Below are positions 16,701 through 24,718 of a DNA stretch of 64,000 bases, piece by piece (position 1 is the first letter of the stretch; each line of letters opens with the position of its first letter). The notes under the pieces are model-generated. The model worked only from the letters and a program-made list of their open reading frames with translations. It was not told the origin of the DNA and searched no databases. Both the position numbers and the translations under genes were made by a program. The DNA is from JAPHSX01 sp050298555 (GTDB lineage Bacteria; Pseudomonadota; Gammaproteobacteria; Thiohalomonadales; Thiohalomonadaceae), in contig JBNKUL010000046.1 in the NCBI GenBank assembly GCA_050298555.1, forward strand, positions 62,001 through 126,000. Reading direction: 5' to 3'.

Positions 16701-19131
16701 TGTGGACCCTGAGGATCGTAGCCGGATCATGGGCAAGCTCGGGCAGGAGGGCGTCGTACGCAACCATGAGGCGCAGCTATATGGCGCCAATGGCGATATC
16801 CGGGACATGCTGGTGACCTTCGATGTTATCGACTACCAGGGGGAGGAGGGCAACCTGGGTTGGGTGATCGACATTACCGACCTGAAGACGATTCAGCACG
16901 AACTCTCCCAGGCCAAGGAGGTGGCCGAGGAGGCCACCCGCGCCAAGTCCCACTTCCTTGCCAATATGTCGCATGAGATCCGTACGCCGATGAATGCCAT
17001 TATCGGCATGTCCCATCTGGCGCTACAGACGGACCTTGGCCGAAAGCAGCGAAACTACATAGAAAAGGTCAATCTCTCGGCCGAATCACTGCTGGAGATC
17101 ATTAACGATATTCTCGATTTTTCCAAGATCGAGGCAGGCAAGCTGGATATGGAGAGTGTCGAGTTTCATCTCGAGGATGTATTTGACCACCTAGCCAACC
17201 TGGTCGGCCTGAAGGCGGAAGAGAAGGGGTTGGAGGTGATGTTCGACCTGCCCGCCGATCTTCCTACGTCCATGATCGGTGACCCGGTGCGTCTGGGGCA
17301 GGTCCTGGTCAACCTTGGCAATAACGCGGTGAAGTTTACCGAGCGAGGGGAGGTGGTGATCGGTGCCGAGGTGGTGCAACAGAACGATGAAATGGCGGAG
17401 TTCCACTTCTTCATTCAGGATACCGGCGTTGGTATGTCTCCTTCCCAACAGCAGAACCTGTTTAAGTCCTTCAGCCAGGCCGATACCTCCACTACCCGTA
17501 AATATGGCGGTACCGGCCTCGGCCTGGCCATCTCCAAAAACCTGGTTTCCATGATGGATGGCGAGATATGGGTGGAGAGCAAGGAGGGGATTGGCAGTAC
17601 CTTCCACTTTACCGTCAAGCTGGAGAAACAGAGAAGCGAGGCGTTACCGCCGGTGATACGGGAGACCCCGCTGGGGGATTTGCGGGTGCTGGTGGTGGAT
17701 GACAATGCCAGGGCCGGCAGCATCCTCAGCAATATGCTTACAGATATGGGATTTCGGGCCGAACTGGTCTCCAATGGTGTTGCCGCACAGGCGATGCTCG
17801 AAGAGGCCGATAGGCACGACCCCTATCAGTTAGTGCTGATGGACTGGAATATGCCCAACGTGGACGGTGTCGAGACCGTACGCAACATTGAGGCCAGTGA
17901 TCGGATCGCTGTGCAGCCCTCTGTCATCATGGTTACCTCCTACGGCCGGGATGAAGCAATTGAGGCGGCATCAGGACTGAACGTCAGTGAATTCCTCGCC
18001 AAGCCGATCGTCCGCTCCAGCCTGCTTGATGCCATCATGGTGGCGATGAAGTGCGAGGTGGTCAGTGAGGCGCGTGTCAATCGCCGCGAAAAGAGTATGG
18101 CCGATGACATTGCCCGACTGCGTGGCGCCCGTATCCTGTTGGTGGAGGACAACAAGGTCAACCAGGAACTGGCACACGCACTGCTGACGACGAATGGCCT
18201 CGTGGTGACGGTTGTTAACGACGGACAGGAGGCACTGGATACCCTCGATAAGGATAGCTTCGATGGCGTGCTAATGGATTGCCAGATGCCGGTAATGGAT
18301 GGTTATACGGCGACGCGAAAACTGCGTGAGCAGGAGCGCTTTAAAGAGCTGCCGGTTCTCGCCATGACGGCCAATGCCATGGCAGGCGATCGGGAGAAGG
18401 TGATCGCTGTCGGCATGAATGACCATATCGCCAAACCGATCAATGTCAGCGAAATGTTCCATGTTATGGCCAAGTGGATAGCGCCATCGCAGCCTGGTGA
18501 GGCGATCGAGCTAGCAAGACCGGAGCACAAAGACGAGTTGCCAGAGCTGGATGGAATAGATACTGAGAGCGGCCTGTTGCATACGCAAAATAATGTCGAC
18601 CTCTATCTTAAGTTGTTGCGCCAGTTCGCCTCCCAGCATGGTGACTTTATTAGCGAGTTTGATGCGGCAATGGATTCCCAGGACTGGGCGGCTGCTCAGC
18701 GCCTTGTCCACACCCTGAAAGGCCTGTCTGGCAGTCTTGGTGCAACTCGATTGCAGCAGGCGAGCCTTTCGCTTGAGAGCGGGGTAAAGGAGCAGCGCGA
18801 TGTGGCCGTTGAGCGCGAGGCATTGAAGCAGGCTCTGGAGCAGGTACTCAGCTCCCTGGCAAAATTGCCCGAGCCGCAGGAGGTGGAAGCAAATGGGCAC
18901 GTTGACCGAGATGCCGTGTTGGCGGTAATCGATACGCTGCAGCAGCAGGTCTCGCAGTATGAGGCCATCGCAGAGGATACGATGGACAATAACCATCAGC
19001 TACTGATCTCTGGGGTAGGGGCGCCGCTCCTAGGCTCCCTGGAGAAGGCGCTGTGGGACTATGATTTTGAAGCGGCACAGTCGATCGTCGAAAAGATGCG
19101 CGCTGCAGTGCAAAATGAAAGGACAGAATAA
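13768..19131 (+). CDS. hybrid sensor histidine kinase with PAS/GAF, two receivers and HPt
   Basis: At 1787 residues this is a complete phosphorelay chain. It has an N-terminal signal-like segment (about 1-28), membrane helices near 71-87, 104-124 and 434-456, and an extracytoplasmic Cache-like sensor region (about 130-425). Cytoplasmic PAS (about 480-595), GAF (about 610-770) and two more PAS domains (about 795-1035) follow, then HisKA with H1069 in SHEIRTP, a HATPase domain (about 1155-1290) ending near GTGLGLAIS, receiver 1 (D1359), receiver 2 (D1504) and an HPt domain (H1648 in HTLKG). The multiple sensor domains suggest integration of periplasmic ligand and internal redox cues. Its stop touches the start of an HD-GYP regulator, the likely final acceptor. 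Both sit inside the hydrogenase operon, between gamma and delta subunits. Confidence 0.92.
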   Translation: MTLKTSVSQFLASLILFLLMALSPAAWSHTNEQTPNAESSAQPNLYSTTSTHEQTVFHAKEADLLEEYGWLSVAGLAIVLLLPLWLKRFSGWAEMEWFGSFAMRRVVAVAVVLFLGSVFVLAWYSLERVQVQLRHDTGNQLSSINESVHQAMLTWESGRRAHILELTHEPELVAAAERLLQLPRDAETLLNDPVTERLRQWVAPRLANTNAKGIFIVAPDRISIASMRDVNVGTLNLIAEQRGELMDRAFAGETVFIPPIISDVALRDKAGHLLHQAPTMFLASPLHDRNGKVIAVFTLRFSPGEEFSPIVQAGRPGRSGETYAIDRYGRMLTLSRFGDEWIESLEEEHEVHVDHRVSDPGGDLTQGYTPSTPRTEWPLTLMASEVVKGHSGMSFEGYRDYRGVRVIGTWLWSSELGIGLTTELDAEEALAPYLAMRNQVLGALGLALLLALGLTGFSVWVGDRVKLRLERLVGERTDELRKVVQAVEQSPICVVITDVDGNIEHVNPAFTELTGYREDEVIGRNPRLLKSDMTPQQQYEELWQTILEGRVWRAEIRNRKKNGELYWGNISIAPVLDEAGSVTHFVAMTEDITEAKLAAEALAMKNRLLEATRRMQKSFLSHGISHEWGEMALEDLLSLSQSAFGFICELRYESDGSPFLHTHAISNIAWNEESQRLYEEYREKGLDFHNLNNLFGAVVTSGDVVIANDPGSDSRRGGYPREDGHPPLEAFLGLPIKGADGTLVGMMGVANRPGGYDEELVNFLQPFVSSYGVFIDKKRESERSQEAEEAITHATQQAEDARERNELILESAGEGIFGIDTEGKVTFCNQAAAKMLGYQVEELIGIAMHDAVHYARADGTNYPASECPMRAAYRDGETHDIDNEVLWRKDGSHFPVEYTAVPMRKGREIVGSVVMFKDITERRDAQQRLQLERLQLQTILDTSPVGVAITLGGKVRFVNPRMTEMLGINLGDDVSRVYVDPEDRSRIMGKLGQEGVVRNHEAQLYGANGDIRDMLVTFDVIDYQGEEGNLGWVIDITDLKTIQHELSQAKEVAEEATRAKSHFLANMSHEIRTPMNAIIGMSHLALQTDLGRKQRNYIEKVNLSAESLLEIINDILDFSKIEAGKLDMESVEFHLEDVFDHLANLVGLKAEEKGLEVMFDLPADLPTSMIGDPVRLGQVLVNLGNNAVKFTERGEVVIGAEVVQQNDEMAEFHFFIQDTGVGMSPSQQQNLFKSFSQADTSTTRKYGGTGLGLAISKNLVSMMDGEIWVESKEGIGSTFHFTVKLEKQRSEALPPVIRETPLGDLRVLVVDDNARAGSILSNMLTDMGFRAELVSNGVAAQAMLEEADRHDPYQLVLMDWNMPNVDGVETVRNIEASDRIAVQPSVIMVTSYGRDEAIEAASGLNVSEFLAKPIVRSSLLDAIMVAMKCEVVSEARVNRREKSMADDIARLRGARILLVEDNKVNQELAHALLTTNGLVVTVVNDGQEALDTLDKDSFDGVLMDCQMPVMDGYTATRKLREQERFKELPVLAMTANAMAGDREKVIAVGMNDHIAKPINVSEMFHVMAKWIAPSQPGEAIELARPEHKDELPELDGIDTESGLLHTQNNVDLYLKLLRQFASQHGDFISEFDAAMDSQDWAAAQRLVHTLKGLSGSLGATRLQQASLSLESGVKEQRDVAVEREALKQALEQVLSSLAKLPEPQEVEANGHVDRDAVLAVIDTLQQQVSQYEAIAEDTMDNNHQLLISGVGAPLLGSLEKALWDYDFEAAQSIVEKMRAAVQNERTE

Positions 19132-20151
19132 GTGAGTAGTGATAACCAACAGACGGTCCTGGTCGTCGACGATACACCGGCGAATATCAGTGTGCTGGCG
19201 GGAACCTTAAAAAATAGCTATCACGTCAAGGTGGCCACAAACGGTGAGATGGCACTGAAGATTGTGCAGGCCACGCCACCGGACCTCATTTTGCTGGATA
19301 TTATGATGCCGGGTATCGATGGCTATGAGGTCTGCCGTCGCCTCAAGGCAGATTATACGACCCGACACATTCCCATCATTTTCATCACGGCAAAGAGCGG
19401 TATTCAGGATGAACTCCAGGGACTGGAGCTGGGGGCCGTGGACTATATAACCAAACCGATCAGCCCGCCTATTGTCGAGGCGCGGGTAAAGACACAGCTC
19501 GCGCTCTATGATCAAAATCGGGAGCTGGACAGAAAGGTAAAGATACAGACGCAACAGCTGAACGAGACTCGGCTACAGGTTATCGAGCGCCTGGGGCGTG
19601 CTGCGGAATATCGGGATGACGATACCGGCTTACATGTTATTCGCATGAGCAAATATGCGCATATTCTCGGTCTTGCCGCCGGTATGAGCGAGACCGATGC
19701 CGAGATGCTGATGAATGCCGCACCGATGCACGATATCGGCAAGATAGGGATTCCCGATAGCATTCTGAAAAAGGCGGGTAAGCTGGATGCCGAGGAGTTC
19801 GAGATCATGAAGGGGCACTGCGAGATCGGTGCGAAAATTATCGGTGAGGATACCTCGGAGCTGTTGCAGCTGGCCAAGGTGGTGGCGTTGACCCACCATG
19901 AGAAGTGGAACGGGGCAGGCTACCCTCATGGCTTAAGCGGAGATGAGATCCCCAGGGTGGGGCGTATCGTGGCGATTGCCGATGTCTTCGATGCCCTCAC
20001 CTCTACACGCCCCTATAAGGAGGCGTGGCCGGTAGAGAAGGCAGTTGAGCTCATTCAGGCCGAGGCAGGTAAACACTTCGACCCTCAGCTTGTTCCGCTG
20101 TTCATTGAGGAGTTGCCCGCCGTGTTGAAGATTAAAAAGGAATTCTCATAA
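19132..20151 (+). CDS. response regulator with HD-GYP domain (c-di-GMP phosphodiesterase)
   Basis: The 339-residue protein has a receiver domain (about 8-122, phospho-acceptor D56 in LLDIMMPG) and an HD-GYP domain (about 150-330). The metal-binding HD is H200-D201 in MHDIGKIG, followed by THHEKWNG and the GYP signature at 263-265 (GAGYPHG). All motifs expected for an active cyclic-di-GMP phosphodiesterase appear present. It starts at a GTG immediately after the kinase's TAA, with AAAGGA upstream in the kinase end, which implies translational coupling. It therefore probably turns the kinase signal into lower c-di-GMP. The hydrogenase small-subunit gene begins 21 bases downstream. Confidence 0.93.
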   Translation: MSSDNQQTVLVVDDTPANISVLAGTLKNSYHVKVATNGEMALKIVQATPPDLILLDIMMPGIDGYEVCRRLKADYTTRHIPIIFITAKSGIQDELQGLELGAVDYITKPISPPIVEARVKTQLALYDQNRELDRKVKIQTQQLNETRLQVIERLGRAAEYRDDDTGLHVIRMSKYAHILGLAAGMSETDAEMLMNAAPMHDIGKIGIPDSILKKAGKLDAEEFEIMKGHCEIGAKIIGEDTSELLQLAKVVALTHHEKWNGAGYPHGLSGDEIPRVGRIVAIADVFDALTSTRPYKEAWPVEKAVELIQAEAGKHFDPQLVPLFIEELPAVLKIKKEFS

Positions 20152-20172
20152 GGCCAAGTGAAGGTGAATAGT

Positions 20173-20964
20173 ATGAAACGGGAAATCGAAAAACCTCGTG
20201 TCGCTGTGCATAAGTTCTCCTCCTGCGACGGCTGCCAGCTCGCCTTTATCAATGCGGGCGAGGCACTGGTGGAGCTCTCCACCCTGGTCGACATCGTCCA
20301 CTTTGCCGAAGCGGGTTATGCCGATGAGGAGGCACAGGTCGATATCGCCTTCGTCGAGGGCAGTATCTCCACGCCGCATGAGCTGGAGCGCATTAAAAAG
20401 GTACGCGAGAACAGTGGCCTGCTGATCACCATCGGCGCCTGTGCCACCTCCGGTGGCCTGCAGGCGCTACGCAATATGAATGATTCGCAGCAGTGGCTCG
20501 AGGGGGTCTACGCCAACGCCGAGGTCATCGACATACTGGAAACCTCCACCCCGGTCAGCGAACACGTAAAGGTTGACCTGGAGCTGTGGGGCTGTCCGGT
20601 CAACGCGCAACAGGTCTTCGCCGCCATCCGTTCGCTGCTGTTCGGTGCCGTGCCGGTGGTGGAGCAGGAGAAGGTCTGCCTGGAGTGCAAGCGCAAGCAG
20701 AATGTCTGCGTCATGGTGACCCGGGGCGAGCCCTGTCTCGGCCCAGTCACCCAAAGCGGCTGCGGTGCCATCTGTCCCTCGGTGGGGCGCGATTGCTTCG
20801 CCTGCTTCGGTCCAGCCGAGCAGGCCAATACCGCATCGTTGGCACAGCAGTTTTCTGCGCAGGGCCTGGCTCCCGAAGCGGTGGCCCGTCGATTCCTCTT
20901 TATTAACAGCCACAGTGAGCCGTTCCGCGGTGAAGGCATTAAATGGCGGGAGAATAAGCAGTGA
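20173..20964 (+). CDS. [NiFe] hydrogenase delta (small) subunit
   Basis: The 263-residue small subunit has the proximal-cluster ligands C18 and C21 (SSCDGCQ), C90 (GACATSGG) and C141 (WGCPVNAQ). Further cysteines at 169, 172, 179, 188, 197, 201, 208 and 211 suit two more clusters. There is no Tat signal, so the enzyme is cytoplasmic, as expected for group 3. The family transfers electrons from the NiFe site to the beta/gamma module. I choose the ATG at 20173 with AAGGTG upstream; GTG codons at 20158 and 20164 are alternatives. Its end overlaps the large-subunit start (GTGA). Confidence 0.92.
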   Translation: MKREIEKPRVAVHKFSSCDGCQLAFINAGEALVELSTLVDIVHFAEAGYADEEAQVDIAFVEGSISTPHELERIKKVRENSGLLITIGACATSGGLQALRNMNDSQQWLEGVYANAEVIDILETSTPVSEHVKVDLELWGCPVNAQQVFAAIRSLLFGAVPVVEQEKVCLECKRKQNVCVMVTRGEPCLGPVTQSGCGAICPSVGRDCFACFGPAEQANTASLAQQFSAQGLAPEAVARRFLFINSHSEPFRGEGIKWRENKQ

Positions 20965-22283
20965 GTGAAAAGCGCGAAGTGACCATCAATGTACCGCTGC
21001 TTACCCGTGTCGAGGGGGAGGGGGCGCTGGAGCTGCAGATCAGGGACGGCGAGATCAGCGATCTGCAGCTGCGCATCTTCGAGCCGCCGCGACTGTTCGA
21101 GAAGTTCCTCGAGGGGCGCGGCTATGAAGAGGTGCTCGATATCGTCGCACGTATCTGCGGCATCTGCCCGGTCGCCTACCAGATGAGTGCCGGTCATGCC
21201 ATCGAGTCGATCTTCAATGCCAACCCCGGCCCCTGGGTGCGGGAGATGCGGCGTCTGCTCTACTGCGGCGAGTGGCTGGAGTCTCACGCCCTGCACATTC
21301 ACCTGCTGGCCGCCCCCGACTTTCTCGGTTACAGCAGCGCCATCGAGATGGCGGCCAAGTACCCCGGCGAGGTGAAGCGCGGTCTTAAGCTGCAGGCGCT
21401 GGGCAACAAAATCCTGCGCACCCTGGGTGGCCGTTCGGTCCACCCGGTGGGGGTACGGGTGGGGGGCTTCACCCATGCGCCGAAGAAACGGGAGATGGAT
21501 GCGCTGCTGGCCGAGTGCCGCGAGGCGCTGCCTGAAGCTATTTCATTAGTGCAGTGGATCGCCACGCTGGAGCTGCCCGATGATGAGCAGGAGTTCATTA
21601 CCGCCGCCCTGCACCACCCGGACGAATACCCCTTTAACGAGGGGCGCATCGTTACCAGCGATGGGCTAGATATCGATATCTCCCAGTTTCACGACTACTT
21701 CCGTGAGTCCCATGTACCCCACGCCAATGCCCTGCACGCCCACTACTTCCCCGGCGGTTTTGAAGAGGGGAAGGAGGGGGTTCCCTACCTGGTCGGGCCG
21801 CTGGCACGGCTCAACCACAATTTCGAGCAACTGCCGCAGGCGGTGCGCGACAACCTCGCCAAGACAGGCATTACCTTCCCCAGCCGCAACATGTTCCACA
21901 GCGCACTGGCGCGCGCGGTGGAGCTCCACTTTGCCCTTATCGAAGCGATTCGCCTGCTGGAGGCCTACCAGCCCAGCGACGAACCCTTCGTCGAGGTGAC
22001 GCCCCGGGCCGGTGTCGGCTACGGCTGCACCGAGGCGCCGCGCGGCTTCCTCTGGCACCGCTACGAGCTGGACGGCGAGGGTAAGGTGGTCAGTGCGACC
22101 ATTACCCCGCCCACCAGCCAGAACCAGGCTCGCATCGAGCAGGACCTCAAGTGGTCACTCGAAGGGCAGGGGCTGGAGCGTAGCGACGACGAACTGCGCC
22201 TGCACGGCGAGCAGGTGATCCGCAACTACGACCCCTGTATCTCCTGCGCCACCCACTTCCTCAAGCTGAAGGTCGAGCGCTAG
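20961..22283 (+). CDS. [NiFe] hydrogenase alpha (large) subunit, group 3b type
   Basis: The 440-residue catalytic subunit binds the NiFe(CN)2CO centre through RICGICP (C66, C69) and the C-terminal DPCISCATH (C426, C429). These signatures fit group 3b bidirectional NAD(P)-linked hydrogenases, which can also reduce sulfur. Eight residues (FLKLKVER) follow the terminal His and would be removed by the maturation protease after nickel insertion; a protease gene follows. The start is a GTG overlapping the small-subunit stop. No hyp maturation genes are in the window, so they must lie elsewhere. Confidence 0.93.
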   Translation: MSEKREVTINVPLLTRVEGEGALELQIRDGEISDLQLRIFEPPRLFEKFLEGRGYEEVLDIVARICGICPVAYQMSAGHAIESIFNANPGPWVREMRRLLYCGEWLESHALHIHLLAAPDFLGYSSAIEMAAKYPGEVKRGLKLQALGNKILRTLGGRSVHPVGVRVGGFTHAPKKREMDALLAECREALPEAISLVQWIATLELPDDEQEFITAALHHPDEYPFNEGRIVTSDGLDIDISQFHDYFRESHVPHANALHAHYFPGGFEEGKEGVPYLVGPLARLNHNFEQLPQAVRDNLAKTGITFPSRNMFHSALARAVELHFALIEAIRLLEAYQPSDEPFVEVTPRAGVGYGCTEAPRGFLWHRYELDGEGKVVSATITPPTSQNQARIEQDLKWSLEGQGLERSDDELRLHGEQVIRNYDPCISCATHFLKLKVER

Positions 22284-22302
22284 AGTTAAGGTCATGGCCG
22301 TT

Positions 22303-22414
22303 TTTCCTCCCCCTATTAGGGGGAGGGCTAGGGAGGGGGTGCAATGTTAAAGTTAAACGTAGAAATAACCACGGTACCCCCATCCCAACCTTCCCCCTGA
22401 GAGGGGGAAGGAGC
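22303..22414. repeat. REPIN-like inverted pair of REP palindromes
   Basis: Two arms of about 40 bases, each with its own palindrome (CCTCCCCC-tatta-GGGGGAGG at 22305-22325; CTTCCCCCT-gag-AGGGGGAAG at 22390-22410), face each other around about 30 bases of AT-rich sequence. By eye the arms are about 80% identical when one is inverted. This is the architecture of REPINs. It lies between the hydrogenase large-subunit stop and the protease gene. Confidence 0.7.
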
Positions 22415-22490
22415 TTGAGTCTTAGGGTAGGTAAATACCATCAATAGGCAACCACACAGCACCATACGAATAATCGGCATCGGCTCGCCG

Positions 22491-22877
22491 GTGGCAGGTG
22501 ACACCATCGGCATGGAGCTGGTGGAGCAGTTAAGCCGTGATGAGTCGTGGCGTGCACGTGACGATATCGAGTGGCTGGTACTGGAGCGCCCCGGTGCTGC
22601 GCTGCTGCACTACTTCGAAGGCGTGGAGACGGTGGTGATCGTCGATGCGCTGGACAGTGATAAGCATGAAGGCGTGGTGCGCATCGAACCCGAACAGTTG
22701 TTGAACGAACCTGCGTTACTCTCTTCCCATGGTTTCGGTGTCGCCGAGGCGCTGCAACTGGCGCAGGCGTTGGGGCAGATGCCGGAGCGCCTGCTGATTT
22801 ATGGGGTGGTTGAAGCGCCGGGGCTCGCCGATGATATTGGCGCTGCTCTTTGGCGTGACATCGGTTGGCAGTCGTAA
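22491..22877 (+). CDS. hydrogenase maturation protease (HycI/HyaD family), non-canonical start
   Basis: The family endopeptidase trims the C-terminal tail of the large subunit. Here the conserved Asp that binds nickel is in AGDTIGMEL, a second acidic position is in VIVDALD, and the C-terminal His region is SSHGFGVAEAL. The family's first beta strand is encoded upstream of the GTG at 22491: the frame from 22464 reads ATA CGA ATA ATC GGC ATC GGC TCG CCG (I/M-R-I-I-G-I-G-S-P), and a stop lies at 22428. No ATG, GTG or TTG exists between that stop and 22491. True initiation may therefore be at ATA 22464 or ATC 22440, or the gene may be impaired or contain a sequence error. The REPIN just upstream may have altered the leader. 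Confidence 0.8.
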   Translation: MAGDTIGMELVEQLSRDESWRARDDIEWLVLERPGAALLHYFEGVETVVIVDALDSDKHEGVVRIEPEQLLNEPALLSSHGFGVAEALQLAQALGQMPERLLIYGVVEAPGLADDIGAALWRDIGWQS

Positions 22878-23002
22878 GCCCGGGTTGACGGAGAACCCGG
22901 CGGCTGCTTGCAGCTTATGGCAGCCTTTATAGCTTGAATGAAACAGGTATACTGTTCTCGGTGTTTATGATCTTAATAGCATGCTTTAACGGGGGAGAAT
23001 GA

Positions 23003-24538
23003 ATGAAAAAGGTATTTGCAGCTGTTATTTGTCCTTTATTTGTTTCGCTATCCGGGTGCGGAGGTGGAAGCAGCGGAACTCCCGAGACACCAACATTAAA
23101 CACCGGTACTTTTGTGGATAGTCCTGTTGCAAATATTAGTTATCAGACTGACACTCAATCTGGAACAACCAATGCCAATGGGCAGTTCTACTATCAGGAT
23201 GGGGAGAGCGTGACCTTCTCCATCGGCTCCCTGCTACTCCCCTCCGTATCGGCGGCAGAAATAATCACACCGATAACCCTGGCCGGCGCAACATCAATAA
23301 CAGACCAACAAGCAACCAATATCGCAAGGCTCTTAATCTCGCTGGATGAGGATGGCAACCCGGGGAACGGGATTACCATCCCGGACGGAGCTGCTGCGGT
23401 GGCTTCGCCAGTGGATTTTAATGTGGATGCGGCCACGTTCGCGAGTGACTCGGCGGTTACAAACCTGGTGGCAAATTCAGGGGGCGCGACGACTACACTA
23501 ATCTCCGATACCGAGGCACAAAATCACGTTAACGAAACCCTTTCAAACCTGGCGGGCACTGTTGCGGGCACTTGGCTATCTGATGCCGGCAATAACAAGC
23601 TTATGCTGTTTGCAGACAATACATTTAAATATGTAGAAAATGACCCCACAGCACCTGCGCCGCAGAATGGGATTGAATTAGGTACCTATACCTATGACGC
23701 TGTTGCGGGCAATATCACCTTCACCATCACCTCAGACAGCAATGATCCAGGTAACGATTCAGGGATTGGTGATATCGGGACACCAGCCGTCATTGATGTG
23801 GCACTTTCCTCTGATAACAACTCCTTAACGCTCGCAGGTGGAGCCCTGACTCTAAGTCGAGTAAATCAGGTTGTCGGTGCATGGGCTAGCTCAAAGGATC
23901 CGGCTAGCGGTGAAGGCTTTAACTATTTGGTGCTTTTTTCAGACAATACATTTGTCTATGCGGAGCATGATATTTTGTTCACTGAACCCGATAACGGGGT
24001 AGAAGTGGGTACGTACACCTATGATTCAGCATCTGGTGATATCACCTTTAGCCTTATCTATGATGACAACGCGCCAGGCAATGATTCCGGCATTGGAAAT
24101 ATTGGGACTCCGGCGGTTATAGATGCGGTGCTGTCAGCAGATCACAGTACCTTATCTCTGGCCAGTGGTGCAGTCGTTCTCAATTCGGTGGACTTTTACG
24201 ATAATTTCTCACCTGTTGGTGCATGGTCGAGCTCCAAGGACGCCTCAAGTGGTGAAGGGTTTAATCATTTAGTGTTATTCCCCAACGGTACTTTCTTGTA
24301 TGCAGAGCACGACATATTGGCGAGTGCGCCAGAGAATGGTTTGGAGGTGGGTACGTACACTTATGACTCATCAACTGGCAATATTTCCTTTGATATTATC
24401 TTCGATGACAACGCCCCTGGTAATGATTCAGGCATCGGAGATACAGGGGGTACGGTAGTGATAGATTCTGTGTTATCAAATGGAAGTACTACCTTGACCG
24501 TCGCCGGTGGAGCCGTAGTGCTGACGAAAAGGTTGTAA
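23003..24538 (+). CDS. repeat-containing surface lipoprotein
   Basis: The 511-residue protein has a lipoprotein signal with LSGC (lipidated C19). An N-terminal Ig-like region (about 33-170; TFVDSPVANISY) is followed by three tandem repeats of about 100 residues, starting near 187, 290 and 403. Each repeat has a W-SD/SSKD turn, LVLF-NTF-YAEHD, GTYTYD and NAPGNDSGIG-type Asp/Gly loops that could bind calcium. Repeats 2 and 3 are clearly more alike than repeat 1, which points to recent duplication. Base composition is visibly less GC-rich than the neighbours, a hint of transfer or relaxed selection. I do not recognise a specific function; cell-surface adhesion or signalling is plausible. Confidence 0.85.
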   Translation: MKKVFAAVICPLFVSLSGCGGGSSGTPETPTLNTGTFVDSPVANISYQTDTQSGTTNANGQFYYQDGESVTFSIGSLLLPSVSAAEIITPITLAGATSITDQQATNIARLLISLDEDGNPGNGITIPDGAAAVASPVDFNVDAATFASDSAVTNLVANSGGATTTLISDTEAQNHVNETLSNLAGTVAGTWLSDAGNNKLMLFADNTFKYVENDPTAPAPQNGIELGTYTYDAVAGNITFTITSDSNDPGNDSGIGDIGTPAVIDVALSSDNNSLTLAGGALTLSRVNQVVGAWASSKDPASGEGFNYLVLFSDNTFVYAEHDILFTEPDNGVEVGTYTYDSASGDITFSLIYDDNAPGNDSGIGNIGTPAVIDAVLSADHSTLSLASGAVVLNSVDFYDNFSPVGAWSSSKDASSGEGFNHLVLFPNGTFLYAEHDILASAPENGLEVGTYTYDSSTGNISFDIIFDDNAPGNDSGIGDTGGTVVIDSVLSNGSTTLTVAGGAVVLTKRL

Positions 24539-24575
24539 TCAGCATACCGAACAAAGTGGCAAGCTCAGAATATGG

Positions 24576-24600
24576 GAGGAGGGAGAGGCTCTCCCTCCTC
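24576..24600 (+). terminator. hairpin after the lipoprotein gene, possible terminator
   Basis: GAGGAGGGAGAG and CTCTCCCTCCTC are perfect complements separated by a single base, so the real loop must open a few pairs. There is no T-tract, so termination may need Rho. Confidence 0.4.
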
Positions 24601-24618
24601 GGCTGTTGATGCCAGCAC

Positions 24619-24639
24619 GTAGGTTGGCACCCAACCTAC
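24619..24639. repeat. REP-family palindrome, GTAGG type
   Basis: GTAGGTTGG-GCA-CCCAACCTAC is a compact palindrome in the spacer between the lipoprotein and SDR genes. The GTAGG...CCTAC ends recur at 33731-33803, and CCCAACCTAC recurs at 40382-40391, so the three look like one repeat family. Confidence 0.5.
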
Positions 24640-24718
24640 GCCACTAGAAACTCCAGGAGAGGGTGGTCTGATAACTCAGGTCGCCTTTTTCCACCACATC
24701 CTACTGCTCAGGTCTTGC

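Noticed and set aside
20508..21476. 322-codon minus-strand open frame opposite the hydrogenase core genes
   Set aside because: Antisense to clearly conserved cysteine motifs of the small and large subunits; no independent support.
22930..22960. TATACT hexamer before the lipoprotein gene as a promoter
   Set aside because: The only good TTGAAT -35 match is 8 bases away, which is not a workable spacing; no better -35 was found.
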